DNA from: Saxidomus purpurata
Lineage: Eukaryota; Mollusca; Bivalvia; Venerida; Veneridae
Length of the DNA: 64,000 nt
Direction: 5' to 3'
NCBI GenBank assembly: GCA_022818135.1
Contig: JAFMSR010000001.1
Coordinates: 39,652,358-39,716,357, forward strand
In this document: one piece after another, positions 24,180 through 36,785 of the stretch
How the letters are laid out: every line of letters begins with the position of its first letter
Position numbering within the stretch: the first letter of the stretch is position 1
The notes under the pieces: model-generated
Database searches by the model: none
Seen by the model: only the letters and a program-made list of their open reading frames with translations
What the model was told of the DNA's origin: nothing
Program-made: the position numbers and the translations under genes

Positions 24180-24820
24180 AGGGCAATAACTCACGTAAAA
24201 GTCATTGAACTGGAACATGCTGATGATATGCAAAAGTAGACATTGTACTGATCACTTGTGTGGCTTGGTTGAATTGCATACACTGGTGTAGGAGTCTCAG
24301 CACAGACAATGTTATATTAGACAAATCAAGGGCACTAACTCCACCTAAAATAACTACAATCGGCAGTATGGCATGGGACTGATCAGTCATGTGAAGTAAG
24401 GTTGAGTTATGCAGACAAACAATGACATCATCCATCCAGACACAACATCAGGGGGGTGTGCTTTAATAGTTCAGTATCGGTTATGTAGTAATTGGCCAAA
24501 GAAAGAAAACTCTCGGTGCAAAACACAAGACTAGAAGGCTTGCTTATCACTGAAGATTAGGAAAAATGTTTGTATTAGTACTTCTACTATTTTTACAAGA
24601 ACACTAATAACAGGATGGGTTAAACCAACAAACAACTCATATATCAGTACATAAATAATTCCCATTTTCAGGAATTATGCATCTTGGGGCCACAATAAGG
24701 ATCCAGTGAAAAATGCAGCTTCTAAAGAATACACAATGTTAAGTGTGGATAAACAGACGACGGACAGCAAGCGATCATAACAGCTCACCTTGAGCACTTT
24801 GTGCTAATAGGAACTTAAAC
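24180..24820. repeat. Degenerate hairpin-ended dispersed repeat
   Basis: It contains GGGCAATAACTC and GGGCACTAACTCCACC about 140 bp apart, then GACGACGGACAGCAAGCGATC. It ends with AGCTCACCTTGAGCACTTTG, in which GAGCACTTTGTGCT is a hairpin. The order of a GGGCAATAACT unit and a CGG-rich stretch before the end follows the layout of 11845-13070. Confidence 0.5.
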
Positions 24821-26279
24821 CATTTAACCAGGCTTGTTACTCTGAAGTTAATGGAGATTAGTGAAAACTATTCCATTAAACACTTAAACAGAACGGTCAA
24901 ACTTACATATTAAGCCTTCAAATGTAGTTTTAAATAATTGACAATTTAAGTGCTATCTAAGTTTCTGTTACAAGTGCTCTTTCTCTCAGCCTACTGTCAA
25001 GGTGACATTAAGTGGCACAAATAAGATGTCACCACTAGTGATTCTAGTATGCAGGGTTTCCAAGAGGTACAATATACACACTTTATAATAAATTACTTTT
25101 AATTAGTCTTTTTAATATCATGAATGTCAACAAAATCTACATTTTTGTACATTAAAAGCATCAACATTATTTACAATCATGGGTAATGCTGAGAAGTATC
25201 CTCATTGATTAAAAGTCACATATAACATAAAATCTGTCAGACGAGGGTGATTTTTTTCTCCAACATCATTCTAGGCATTCCTGGTTTTCCAAAAATGTTC
25301 AGACTGATTAGTAACAAAAGCACTCATATCTACTTCATTTCAATGACTAATACTTCGGTCAATTTGAGAATACACCAACACTGTGTAATAACCTTGCGGT
25401 TCTGATGCATGCTTTTCAGTTGTTACTTCTTTCTACATATAGAATGACACGTCTGCCTGCAGTAAAATTGGTAATTTGCATACGAGCAGACAGACTTATC
25501 TGCAAAAGAGATAGTAAATCTATGTGAAATGAATCTTTTGCAAGATTTTTAAATTAACTTATTGGGAAATTGCAAAAATAGTGAAAATTAAATCAATGTG
25601 AATATTACCCAATTACAGTACTTGTTGTACTTGTTTTACTTGTTGTACTTGTTTTACTTGTTGTACTTGTTTTTCAGTCTCACTGCAGATGCAGCTGTCA
25701 GACAGATGTAAGAGCTCCATGCTAGTTGTACATTCCGAGTCTCTCGTTTTATATAAACAATAGACAGGGAATTACAATGGCACAGTGGCCAACCTTGTTA
25801 AAATATTTCAATCAGTTAAAACATAAGTTGACTGGTTTAGACTGTTATATCTGTGTTAAAACAATGATTCTGTGAACAACATATAAAATTTAAAACATTA
25901 GATAAAACACGCCTGTAGCTTAACACATCCTACCATACAAGTCTTACACAGTGATGATAAAGTTACATTGAAAAGCAACCCCACAGATTTTTGTTTTAAC
26001 CACCAGACACAAATCATTTATAATACACTTTAAACTGATGGACTGTCACACATGTCTGTACATGTAGATGGGCAAACTCAAGTAGATGACTGTCTATAAT
26101 TTGTAGTGTTGATAATTTTCTTGCCACACATTGCACAAATACCCTTCTTGTAGGCACAGCCTGAAACATATATCAATATATGGGTTAATAATACGGTCAC
26201 ATTGTGACAGGCTTTTTCAGAACAGCCTTTATGAGTCATCGTTTATGACACGCTCAAAAATTTCCTATGTGATGTTTAT
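24821..26279. other. No gene seen apart from one microsatellite
   Basis: AT-rich DNA without recognisable coding sequence. A 20 bp-period microsatellite lies at 25619-25674 and is listed separately. Confidence 0.5.
25619..25674. repeat. Microsatellite, alternating TACTTGTTG / TACTTGTTT
   Basis: TACTTGTTGTACTTGTTT is repeated about three times, so the basic 9-10 bp unit alternates in a higher-order 18-20 bp period. Confidence 0.9.
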
Positions 26280-26530
26280 AACAAGAGTGTCATGATGGCC
26301 CTATATCATCAACATGGGTACCATCGGCTATATACAAGGCCAACAACTGTGTTACAGAAAACAAAGTAAAGGTACAGTACACTGTAGCCGGCAGTGTAGC
26401 TCTATAAACTACGTCAAAAAGGAATGGCCAGTTTTGATCTAGCAGCAAAGAACAGTCATGGGAGAGGACCACTAGACAATTGACAACTGCATGTATCCAA
26501 GCTATGGGCCTCTTGGTTTTAGAATTTAGA
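26280..26530. repeat. Dispersed repeat headed by AACAAGAGTGTCATGATGG
   Basis: The segment starts AACAAGAGTGTCATGATGGC, then CCCTATATCATCAACATGGG and TACCATCGGCTATA. Its head matches 62790-62840 (GGCCAAGATGGCC, TTATATCACT, GGCTACCATTGGCTATAAT). The AACAAGAG plus near-palindrome start is shared with the elements at 28861 and 33704. No protein is encoded. Confidence 0.55.
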
Positions 26531-26707
26531 CATTAAGATTTCCATAGATGGCAAGATCTAGTATATTGATAGAGATTTGTTCTTATATACACTGAGTTGC
26601 CCACATGACAATCATGATGAGCAATCCAGTAGCAGATTCAACAGAATTGACAGCAAATTCTTAAATATGTTTTGCTTCAATACTCAGTCACAAAGATGTG
26701 TTTATAA

Positions 26708-27654
26708 TAAGGATCGGAACGAATGTTCGTATTTTTTCCAATGCAATTTCCGTATGTGAATATTCGCATATTTGATTATTTTCAAAACATCAGTTTCATC
26801 AAGATTAATTAATTACGTAATAAACCCTCAGATCATATAAACATGTTTTATGCAGACCCGTTTTTAATTAAACTAATTGTTTATTAGTCTATTTTGTGTC
26901 TATCTGTGTTTAGATAACAAGTGTCAGATGTTCAAATTACGATCATAAATTGCAAATATTGCAACAAGTTGTTGTTTAATAATTGTTACGTGTAATCATT
27001 GTCTCACACCATCTACTCAAATACGCTATTTATCTGCAGTAAATACAAAAATGGTCAACTTCAAATTATTTTACATTTGTTAATTATGCAACCTCAGAGT
27101 GTATTTTTGTAAAATTAAAATTGAGAAAATTTTATCATTTTCAATTGTGATGGCATACAAATGTATAATTAACATGTACCACAGAACTACATTTTTGTAT
27201 ACACATGTACAATATTTAGGTCCATGCATGAACTAAACTGGTAAAAGATCAACTATGAAATGATATTTGATGAGACTTATGAAATGTGTTTATTACTGTA
27301 TAAATCAGCCCTTTATGAGCCTGTCGGAAAACATGACAGATATCTGTCATGGGTGTGTAATGATAAATATTCCAGTGTAAAAATATCTTAACAATCAATT
27401 TATCACCAGGTTATGATGGAAACTAGAGGTTTTCCTTTTTCGTTTCTATTATTTTAGAATTTCAACCTAAACAGAAAACAATACTCAAACGATAATGAAT
27501 GCAAACAGCGTATAGCATTAAAACGCAATGTGTAGGTCAATACATTATTTCGGAAATGTAAAATTCGGATACCCAGCATATCAAATTTGCATCAGAATAT
27601 TCGAATACACTATAAATATTCGAATATTGATTTCGGTATTCGTTCCCATCCTTA
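26708..27654. mobile_element. hAT-like non-autonomous element with a perfect 8 bp target duplication
   Basis: The element is flanked on both sides by GTTTATAA (26700-26707 and 27655-27662). Its ends are inverted: TAAGGATCGGAACGAAT on the left, and on the right a sequence whose inverse complement reads TAAGGATGGGAACGAAT (one mismatch in 17). The interior is AT-rich, with ATTCGAATATT palindromes near the right end, and no transposase frame. An 8 bp target duplication with short inverted ends is the signature of the hAT superfamily. Confidence 0.85.
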
Positions 27655-27662
27655 GTTTATAA

Positions 27663-28860
27663 CTGACCTTGACAATAGTGAGAACCTGCTTGATGTACTG
27701 ATGACTTGCAAATCTTACATTTCGCAAATGATGTACTGTATGGATTATACCTGAAGAATAGAATTGCTGCAGTTTTAAACCATTGTCTGAATATTCTATT
27801 AATATGTTTCAAAATATTGTATCGTCATGTTTAATAGTTTTGGAGCGACAGACCTAGAATGTGGTAGAGTGGTTTCAATCTCTTTCATAACATTTCTTTA
27901 TTCGTTTCCCTGTTAAATTTTAAATAATCAATTTTTAAATTACCATTCAATTATTTGACCTGCCTATCTTTCAATTTGGACAGTATTTATCGAAAGTTTA
28001 TAGACTGAACAGTAAACACTGCAGATTATGATCAGAATGCACTCGGGTGCAGACAGCTCATGGTTGGTACTGGTTGATAAGGCAACTTCACTTGCCATCA
28101 CCACTTACAGGGTATGAGTTAATAACCACATATCAATTACTAATCTTACCTATTCTTTCTCATTGTAAGTGCTTTGTTTTCATTCAGTGATCTTCCACCA
28201 CCTTCTGTAAACAAGAAAACACGGGATGATTAATCCATCGCACTATAATTAACTGACCTGCACCATGCCAAAAACTGATAGCTTACACTGACACGTTTAT
28301 TGGGGTATCGGTAAGGTGCTAATAACACAGATGTGATGTGTAATTACACGAGCAACTTCTTTAGTCATATTTGACCGATTTTATGGATTTTTAAAAAAAA
28401 AGTCGGACCGATATTTAAGCAACTTTTGGTGACGTGAATCGGTCCAGCAAGTTGAAAATCGGTCCAGACCGGCAAATTTTCGGTTTTCCTGATCCCTGCC
28501 TTACAGGTAAATTTGCTGCCACCACATCTTAGAGTTATTATTCTGCCATTTAAGGTATACAGTATGTACAAGTTAAATGTAGCATGAAAAAAAATTATTT
28601 CTTTTTTTGGTCTCTGACATGTAATTATTTGCTTTCCAGAAAGAAACTTGTAAGTTTAGCTGTGTGTACTGTTAGACACATTACAGGTCCACAACATTTT
28701 CAATTCCATGAATCTGTTATGTTAAATATGTACAGGTACTTTTCTTCTGGAAGTTGTGCTGTTGCTGTGGCATATGATATAGCAAGTGCAAAGAATCCAT
28801 TCATATTAACATTACACTTTTGGAAGACATGATGATGAATGATGATTTTACTGTTTTATT
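27663..28860. other. No gene seen; one small GGTCCGACC-type repeat
   Basis: At about 28371-28500 the sequence repeats CGGTCC and ATCGGTCCAG in AT-rich surroundings with a poly-A run. This looks like a fragment of a transposable element but has no clear ends. I see nothing else. Confidence 0.4.
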
Positions 28861-30400
28861 AACAAGAGCTGTCACATGACAGCACGCTCGACTATTCGAA
28901 AGCTTGTTGGTAAAATGGGGTTTTTGTCTAAGAACAGGAGTATTGTGTAATTGTCTATAAGAATTAAGGTCAAAGATATGAAACTTGTTCAAAGACCTTT
29001 GTAAATGTACATTGCATTCAAGGCCTTACTCTGGATTCTGCAAGCCAACTGGAGGGAGGATGGGGGGGGATAATTTCAAAGAAATACATGACCTTGTATA
29101 TTTGATCATGAATAATTTTGTAACTTTTCAAAATTGATATGTATAGAATTAAAAAAGCATGACCGCTTCATGCTGCATAATTATTCTATGACATTTCAAA
29201 AGAAAGCCATTTTGAGTATTTCCATTTTAGTCTGGAAAAACTGTGACAAAATTCTAAGTTAAAAAGGGCATAAATATGTCAAAAATCAGAAACATTGGTG
29301 AAGATGTTGACAGTAAATACGTTCGATAGTATTCTATCATTAACAAAACATTCAAAGTTAAAAAGGGACACAAATCTATCAAAAATCAAAACAGGGTTAT
29401 GGGGATTGTTTCCTCAGGTGTAGATGTTGATGGTAGACACATACTTTGAGTTTCAAGTCAATACCTTATATAGTATTCAAGATATTTGAACTTACAAAAA
29501 AAAAATACCAAAACTTCTAAGTTAAAAAGGGGCATAAATCTGTCAAAAATCAAAACAGAGTTATGGGAATTGTTTCCTCAGGTGTATAATGTTGATGGTA
29601 GACACATACTTTGAGTTTCAAGTCAATACCTTATATAGTATTCAAGATATTTGAATTTACAAAAAAAAATACCAAAACTTCTAAGTTAAAAAGGGGCATA
29701 AATCTGTCAAAAATCAAAACAGAGTTATGGGAATTGTTTCCTCAGGTGTATATGTTGATGGTAGACACATACTTTGAGTTTGTTTCAAGTCAAAACCTTT
29801 GATAGTATTCAAGATATTTGAATTTAAAAAAAAACTTTAACCCAAAATTCTAAGTTAAAAAGGGGCATCAATCTGTCAAAAATCAAAACAGAGTTATGGG
29901 GATTATTTCCTCAGGTGTAGATGTTGATGGTAGACACATACTTTGAGTTTCAAGTCAATACCTTTGATAGTATTCAAGATATTTGAATTTATAAAAAACT
30001 TTAACCAAAAATTCTAAGTTAAAAAGGGGCATAAATCTGTCAAAAATCAAAACAGAGTTATGGGGATTGTTTCCTCAGGTGAAGATGTTGATGGTAGACA
30101 CATGCTTTGAGTTTCAAGTCAATACCTTTGATAGTATTCAAGATATTTGAATTTATAAAAAACTTTAACCAAAATTTCTAAGTTAAAAAGGGGCATAAAT
30201 CTGTCAAAAATCAAAACAGAGTTATGGGGATTGTTTCCTCAGGTGAAGATGTTGATGGTAAACATATAGTTTGAGTTTCAAGTCAATACCTTTGATAGTA
30301 TTCAAGATATTTGACTTTATGAAAAACTTTAACCAAAGCAGACGCCGACGCTGGGGCGAGTGCAATAGTCTCCTTATTCTTCGAATAGTCGAGCTAAAAA
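28861..30400. mobile_element. Tandem-repeat element with hairpin head and 15 bp inverted ends
   Basis: The left end is AACAAGA, then the hairpin GCTGTCA-CA-TGACAGC, then GCTCGACTATTCGAA (28886-28900). The right end carries the exact inverse TTCGAATAGTCGAGC (30380-30394) followed by TAAAAA. Inside, units of 164-169 bp start at about 29521, 29685, 29854, 30018 and 30182, with two diverged ones before. Each contains AAGTTAAAAAGGGGCATAAA, AGAGTTATGGGGATTG and TTTCAAGTCAATACC. No transposase is encoded. This is the clearest of the four elements that share this layout. Confidence 0.85.
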
Positions 30401-32135
30401 TAAATATTATTGAAACAGAACTTTAAACATTCACTGGGTCACCACATATATGAGGAGAGGGAATAATTATATTAGTTGGTGTTGTCACTGTTGCAGTTTC
30501 CAGTGTTCGTACTACCCTTTTTTTTCTGAAGGTTTTTTTACCCCAACCTTGAAAAACTGGGAGTAACAAATGAAGACCAAGGTTGACATATGTAATGGTC
30601 TCGAATGCAAGTGAAGCACAGATGTTACCTGGTGCACTGGCGCTTAAGACACATGTATTTCCAAGCATGCTTGAAATTCATCTTAATTTTCTGCACATAC
30701 TTTCTCATTTTTAGCATTTTTTGTTATGTACAAACTGGTATCTACAAACAATTATTTACCTGTAGTATTTCTGGCCCCAGACTTCCATGGATCAGGTGTG
30801 ATTACTTTTCCAAGTTTTTTCTGACCTGTAATATAAAGGAACAATTAGATAATTTGCAGTCTAAACTTGAAATTGTGAAGCAAAACCATTATTCATCAAG
30901 TCCCTAGTGCCAAATACAGGCATGATCTTTATACTTAACAGAACTTCTAATGCAACACCTACAACGTTGGGTGGTCAATACTGGTCAAGTGGTGGTCAAT
31001 TGAATGTTTTGTGATAATCTTTGTTTATTTCAATGCAAAAAGTGAACTAATAGTAATACTTCAAATTAAATTAATACAATAAAGATGACAGTTAGCTAAA
31101 CCCACTGGTCAATCAATTATTGACAGAGTGGTCCGAGTCAGTATAAGTTAGTATTTGCTGTTAGGTCTATTCTGGTCAATTGAATATATTCTTTAAGTAA
31201 CTAGGTAACCTATCCAAATTAGAATTCAAATAAGAATACAAATGAATTTATGAAATGTATTGCTCTGTTACATGTAATGCCGTTTTTCCGTACCTCCTAC
31301 ATGTCCTAAGTGAGGTAAATACGGCGCAGTCAACACTGACCACCTACCATTTCCCTTCTTTATTTATTCATCAAGCCAAATGTCTTGCATCCGTTGCAAA
31401 AACAGAGGCCATACAATGTTCACACGATGAAAAATTGTATTTTTCACTATTTCCAGTTCATGTGCTTTTAAATAAGGCACATTTTGCAAATTTGACACCT
31501 GGTTCAGGTTTGTAAACGAACCTTTATTGACCGGTTCCCATCAGTAATTTTTCTGTATTTTAAGGCAAAGCTAAACTTTTTTGAGGGTTTTCATACCCAT
31601 GCCTTATGTAAAATTTTGTGTCTTAAGCATTGCAATGTCCAAAGAAGTTTGGGTGTAAAAACAAACTTAACTCCCCTTCTTCACTGACAAGTGCATTGTA
31701 AATCTGTGAGAAAGCAGTTAAACTGTATTGTGTTCCAGAAAGTACCCTACAGACCAGGTACATACTGGTGTTATCCTGTGATTCTAGTTTACTATCTTGT
31801 ATGTTTTTTGCTTTAAAAACTATTCTCTCAAATATGAATCTAAAAATTCATCTGTGAAACACTTAAGAAAAATTGTGTGTACCCTAATTGTTGTTTTATT
31901 GGCAGTTATTCACCTTGATGAGCACACAAATGATGTCAAGAAGACCAAAAGTAGGACACAATTTATTTCCAAAGTGCTGTACAAAGGCGCCCAACTTTTC
32001 AATAGTTTAATTTTCATGAAATACTTGGGTGATTTTAATGACAATTTTGCATTTAACAGTTTAACAGAAGGGTCATTCATTTTTATGTGGTAAATATTAT
32101 ATTTGTCATGTTTTTCTTTTAAAATGCTGTTTAGA
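30401..32135. other. No gene recognised
   Basis: Short open frames (minus 30423-30668; plus 30605-30907, 31255-31515 and 31797-32093) have no recognisable domains. The longest is 100 codons, expected by chance. No repeat was recognised. Confidence 0.4.
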
Positions 32136-33703
32136 GTGGGTGGACCAACGCTCGGCGTATACTAACGCTCAGCGTAAATGAGGTTTCTTTGTGATTTTTC
32201 GAAAAAAATCTTTAAAAAGTCTTAACTTTAGGGTGCTGTTTAATATTTTTACATCGTCTGTCAGGGGTGTAACTTGTATCAGTTATTTTGAAAATAACTT
32301 CTGTAAGTGATTTTTGAAACATTTTGTTAATAAAATTACTTCCCTTTGCTGAAAGAATTAACTCCTTTGAAATTGAGGCGACCAAAATAATGGGAATATC
32401 TGAAAATAACGTATACACAATGTACAGGTTACAAATCAACATTTCAGCTTTTCTTGAATTTTTTCATTACTAGCAGATCTCCCTAGACAGCGACCTTAGT
32501 GAACCGGAATCGGTTCTCTAGCTATATCCGTCTATACACTAGCAAACCGGAATTGTTTTCCTGCATATATTACAGGTAATTGTGATAAGAAAATAGATTA
32601 TTTAATAATTATCAAGTGAAAACTTTCATTTAAACAATAAAAATGTGGGATTATCAGTTAATCTGCATTAGTTTTCAACGTGTCGATTGTCGAATAATTG
32701 ATCTCCTTCGCCTTCCGCACTTCCGGTTTTAATATGATGCGGACGAATAAATAAGCGTGTCGTTATCGGCACACCATGCGGGCATCGATACAGCTATAGA
32801 GTCAATGTAATTAGTTTATTTATACTTAAATGGTATTGATTATGTCGAACAACTGTATAACAACTATAAAGCATTAGTCACTGTTAGAGAGAATTATGGT
32901 TAAAGTTAACGAGTGTCATAATTTTAGTCACATATGGTATTAGCAGTAACAGATTATTTGCAGAAACATAATTATATATTATTAGATAATAAGATAATGC
33001 GACTTGCGACAGCATTATCTAATTTTCATAAGGGAAATGTTATAGTTTTAAACTTATCTTGGAATAACATCACATATAATAGTTATTGTGAAATATAATA
33101 ACAATAGAGTTAGTAGAAGAGCGTTCAGTTACATGTATGACAGAATGAATCTTAACGGGAAATAAATAACACGTGTTTTTTCTATTAATCTTTACAAATA
33201 TGATACTAAAACATTTTTGTCTTTTAAAAGCTAGAACTAAATGTCATTCTGAATACATTTTTGCTGGCAATAAATACCCATTTAGAGACATACCATAAAT
33301 CTGAGATCACTTCAAATAACCCCAAACTAACTTTTATTCCAATAATTGTGAGTATAGGCACCAAACCTGAAAAGTTTTAGCTAAATATATTTAGCTCATG
33401 TTTGTTCGTTGTAGGGAGTGCCTCTTTAAGATACATGAATACAAGTATATCGTAATATGAGTTTATCCCTTCTAAAATCAATAGTTTTGTGATCGTTCAT
33501 ATATGTTGTCTATAACTTTTTATATGTTATTCAATTTTTCACACGGTACATTTCCGTGAAGATTTATTTCCCTCCTATACAAAATAAATGCAAAAATTCC
33601 TCGCATGTGACATTCTTCATACGTCAAACAATTTTTTAAACCTGGAGATATGATTGAATTTCCGAGTACTTAATTATTTTTTAATATAAACAATGTATAG
33701 TAT

Positions 33704-34436
33704 AACAAGAGCACCGCCTACGGGTGCCTGACGCTCGTCTGATTTTATCCTTTTACAGTTTATTTATTACCATTTTATTTAAGTAACAGTGTCCTTGACC
33801 CCGAAACACAATCCCACAAAAGGTTTTCATAATAATTACTAGACATAAGTTTGGTCACAATTATTCAACTGCAACTAAAGATATTGTGTTTTCCCATTTT
33901 TCTATTTTTAGAAAAAAATCCTGAGCTTTGACTCCATGAGCCCCAAACACAATCCCAATAAAAGTCTTCATTTATATATATTACACACTTAATAATTTAG
34001 TTAAGTTCTGTCAATTGGAACTAAAGATATTGAACATATTATTGTTTTTCTATTTTTAGTTACAGTGACCTTGACAATGACCCCAGGAGCCCCAAAACAC
34101 AACCCCATTAAAGATCTTCTTAAATACTTACTACAAACGAAAGTTGGTTACATTATGTCAACTGTAACTAAAGATATTGAATATATTACAGTTTTCCTAT
34201 TTTTAGTAACAGTAACCTTGTGACCCCAAAAAACAGGTCAGACTCAGCATTTTTAGCATACAATGTGAAGAAGGATATTAGATGAACAAGCTGTCCAAGT
34301 TTCAAAGTGATAGCTTTGATAGTTTCCATGTAAGTGACCTAAACGCAAAACTTAACCAACGCCGACGACAATGACGAAGACAATCAAGTGACGACAATAG
34401 CTCGTCATTTTTTTCAAAAATCAGACGAGCTAAAAA
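33704..34436. mobile_element. Tandem-repeat element nested in the 4.6 kb unit
   Basis: The head is AACAAGA, then the hairpin GCACC-GCCTACG-GGTGC, then GCTCGTCTGA (33732-33741). The tail is the inverse TCAGACGAGC (34421-34430) followed by TAAAAA. Three units of about 145 bp carry 'GACCCC-GAAACACAATCCC', 'AACTAAAGATATTG' and 'TTTTCTATTTTTAG'. The head-to-tail layout is the same as at 28861-30400, although the unit sequence differs. No protein is encoded. Confidence 0.8.
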
Positions 34437-34855
34437 TGCATTTTGCTGAGAATGTTTAAAGACAGACGCAAACACAGGTCTTACTATTTGTAACAAAGTA
34501 CATTCATTAATGAGTGAATTGTCTATGTCGTGTTGTTTTCACGGCTTTGAGTACTACAACGTTGTACCCCACATCTGTTTGAAGGTTTTAATTAATTAGT
34601 GTCATAAGTCAAATTATAAGTGCTTTGTTCATAAATGCTCATCTTCTGTATAAAATAGTGCCGTTTGGGTAGAAAAGTCAGTCAGAATAATGGCTTTCCA
34701 GGAACCACTATTGGGACAACGAATACGAATACTGTGGCATATTTGGTCATAGTTTCATCCGCCGTCTATGTGTAGGCTGGCGAAATGGTAGTCTACACAA
34801 TGATCTACCATTTCACAGTGAAGCACATGGGACAGGAGGATTAATAGTCGTCGGG

Positions 34856-35236
34856 TTGTTGCAGAAGTTATGCAGGTGGAAGCTGGCGAAGTTTTACATA
34901 GTCTTCATACAGATAGGTAAAAATGATATTGAAAACTTTAACAATCATCAGCGACTCCATGCCCTATACTTGATAAGAAATAAATTCCGCAGCTGTGGTG
35001 TTCAGCACGTCGTATTTGAGAGCCTCTTCCATTGTCATCAACGTCGATACAAGTTATGCAGACGTCTTAACAAGACCTTGTTGAAACTCCAACTTGACAA
35101 AATATGGTCACATGGCGCAGAGTTAATGAACAATGACGTTATAGACAGACGTGATGATGTGCTTAGAAGAGATGTTGACTATAAGTTCACCGACAGCATC
35201 AGTCATGCCTTCCTCTACCTGAACCAGAGGCTCTGA
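34856..35236 (+). CDS. Unidentified 126-codon open frame inside a transposon
   Basis: It begins at an ATG and ends at a TGA and is rich in Arg, Leu and His (for example RRYKLCRRLNKTLLKLQLDK and DRRDDVLRRDVDYKF). No known motif is visible. The DNA just upstream (34834-34918) also contains a protein-like stretch (VVAEVMQVEAGEVLHSLH) in another frame, ending near a GT and followed by an AG at 34990, so this could be the remains of a spliced transposon gene. It may also be a chance frame. Confidence 0.2.
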   Translation: MLQKLCRWKLAKFYIVFIQIGKNDIENFNNHQRLHALYLIRNKFRSCGVQHVVFESLFHCHQRRYKLCRRLNKTLLKLQLDKIWSHGAELMNNDVIDRRDDVLRRDVDYKFTDSISHAFLYLNQRL

Positions 35237-35339
35237 AAACAGTCCTTTTCAGGGCTAAACTGACTTAACAGGGTCGACGGGCCATGATAAGAGCTCCTCC
35301 TCGTGGTGTAGCCTGGATGTGACATAATGAAAATGAAAT

Positions 35340-36623
35340 AGTGTTTCCGCTAGACCGTTTTTGGATGGCGCAGCGCCGTCCTGCCCTTTTGATGGCCGGC
35401 CATGCGCCATCCTGCCTCGATCAAAGGCCCTTACCGCCACCGCGCCCGTTTTACTAATAATGAAACTGCCAGCACGCCCTGAATACACGCACGTGTCCGC
35501 CGAATTAAATCGATAATCCTAAACAGTCGTCAGACGTGTGCTCCGCCTACCGACAATCCTTAAAATAAAAGTGTCAACACGTCCTCTAATACACACCATG
35601 TCCGCCGAATTAAATCGATAATCCGAACGGCAGACGTGTGCTCCGCCTCTCGATAATAATAGTCACGTTAGATCCGCCTACATGAACTTCTATATTGAAT
35701 ATTACCTGTCAATCACAGCGTCCCGCGTCCAGTGAAAACGTTGCTGATCAATATGTTTGATTCGCTAGAGGCAAATTAAAATTAATCTGTTGGTCAAAAA
35801 GTATAGTTAGAGTGTGAAAACTTCATTTAATGACGACACTTATGAATTGTTTAGTTTACAACACGTGTTTTTTCTGTTTATCCCGCTAAATTGAAAATTA
35901 TCAGTATATTTTCTTTTCATTTTTTTTCAATCATTATACTATAATTACCTGTACATATATGACCGACTCTTTATTTGTTTTTTTCTTCTATAATCTTACA
36001 TTCCGTAAACGCATATAATTTAGAAGAGAAGGAAAGCAAGAGGTTTCCATGTTATGTTTTTGAATAATTTTATTTTAAATTAAATGTTCATCGTACCGTC
36101 GGCTGATGACAATTGTTATCATCGAAACAGTGATAAAGTCGGTAAAAAGTCAAAATAAATGGCCAAAAATCGGCGATAACGGGATCGCGAAAATATGTGA
36201 TAAACAGAGACAAATACACAAAACCGTTAAAATTGGTCTAATCTAACAAACTCGACAAGGTGGGAGCCATGTGTGTATCATATTCTACATGTAAACATGA
36301 AGTATTATTAAAAAATACTTCTCTAGAAAAAACCCAAAGGGGGTGAGGGGAAGGTTTACATTTTGTTTTGAGGCCCTCTCCTCAGGATCTAGAAATTCTT
36401 AAGCCCAATGGCAATAAATTAAGCCAGATTATGTCATATAAACAAGGCTTTAATTACATGCAGTTGCAAGTGTAAAGAAAGAAAAATATATATACATGAC
36501 AAAGTGATCCCGCCCTTATGTACATGAGAAAACAAAAGTGCCCTTTTTAAACATAGCCGCGCGTCAGAAGTGCCCTTTTTAGACAAAAACGCCATGCCCC
36601 TTTCTGATCCTGCAGGAAACACT
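35340..36623. mobile_element. hAT-like non-autonomous element, nested
   Basis: The left end AGTGTTTCC (35340-35348) and the right end GGAAACACT (36615-36623) are inverted. Both ends continue with related subterminal sequence, including TTTTTGGATGGCGCAGCG on the left and an inverse AAAAACGCCATGCCCC on the right. ATGAAA follows the right end and lies just left of the element (35333-35338), a possible partial 8 bp duplication. There is no coding frame. The GC-rich left part (35340-35660) contrasts with the AT-rich surroundings. Confidence 0.5.
35462..35665. repeat. Two-copy 110 bp tandem repeat, GC-rich
   Basis: TGTCCGCCGAATTAAATCGA and GCAGACGTGTGCTCCGCCT-like segments each occur twice, about 105-115 bp apart (35495 and 35600; 35538 and 35630). 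This lies within the left third of the hAT-like element. Confidence 0.75.
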
Positions 36624-36785
36624 ATGAAAGCAAATTCTTATGTATATTTAGGTTTAATTATTTCTCTCTAGTTGAAAGGTTGAGATTGGTCTTTAAACTG
36701 AGCATAAAAATTTGAGGTTAGCTGGATTTCTGCTGAAGAGTTATAACATGGAATTTTTATGCCGAGCGTTGGTCCACCCACTAGA

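Larger units (their letters stand above)
32136..36781. mobile_element. 4.6 kb unit bounded by perfect 21 bp inverted repeats and TAGA
   Basis: The left 21 bases (32136-32156, starting GTGGGTGGACCAACGCTC) are the exact inverse complement of 36761-36781. TAGA stands directly outside both ends (32132-32135 and 36782-36785), which may be a 4 bp target duplication. Next to the left end, AACGCTCGGCGT is repeated as AACGCTCAGCGT. Inside lie a tandem-repeat element (33704-34436), a 126-codon open frame (34856-35236) and a hAT-like insertion (35340-36623). No clear transposase was found, so the superfamily is open. Confidence 0.75.
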
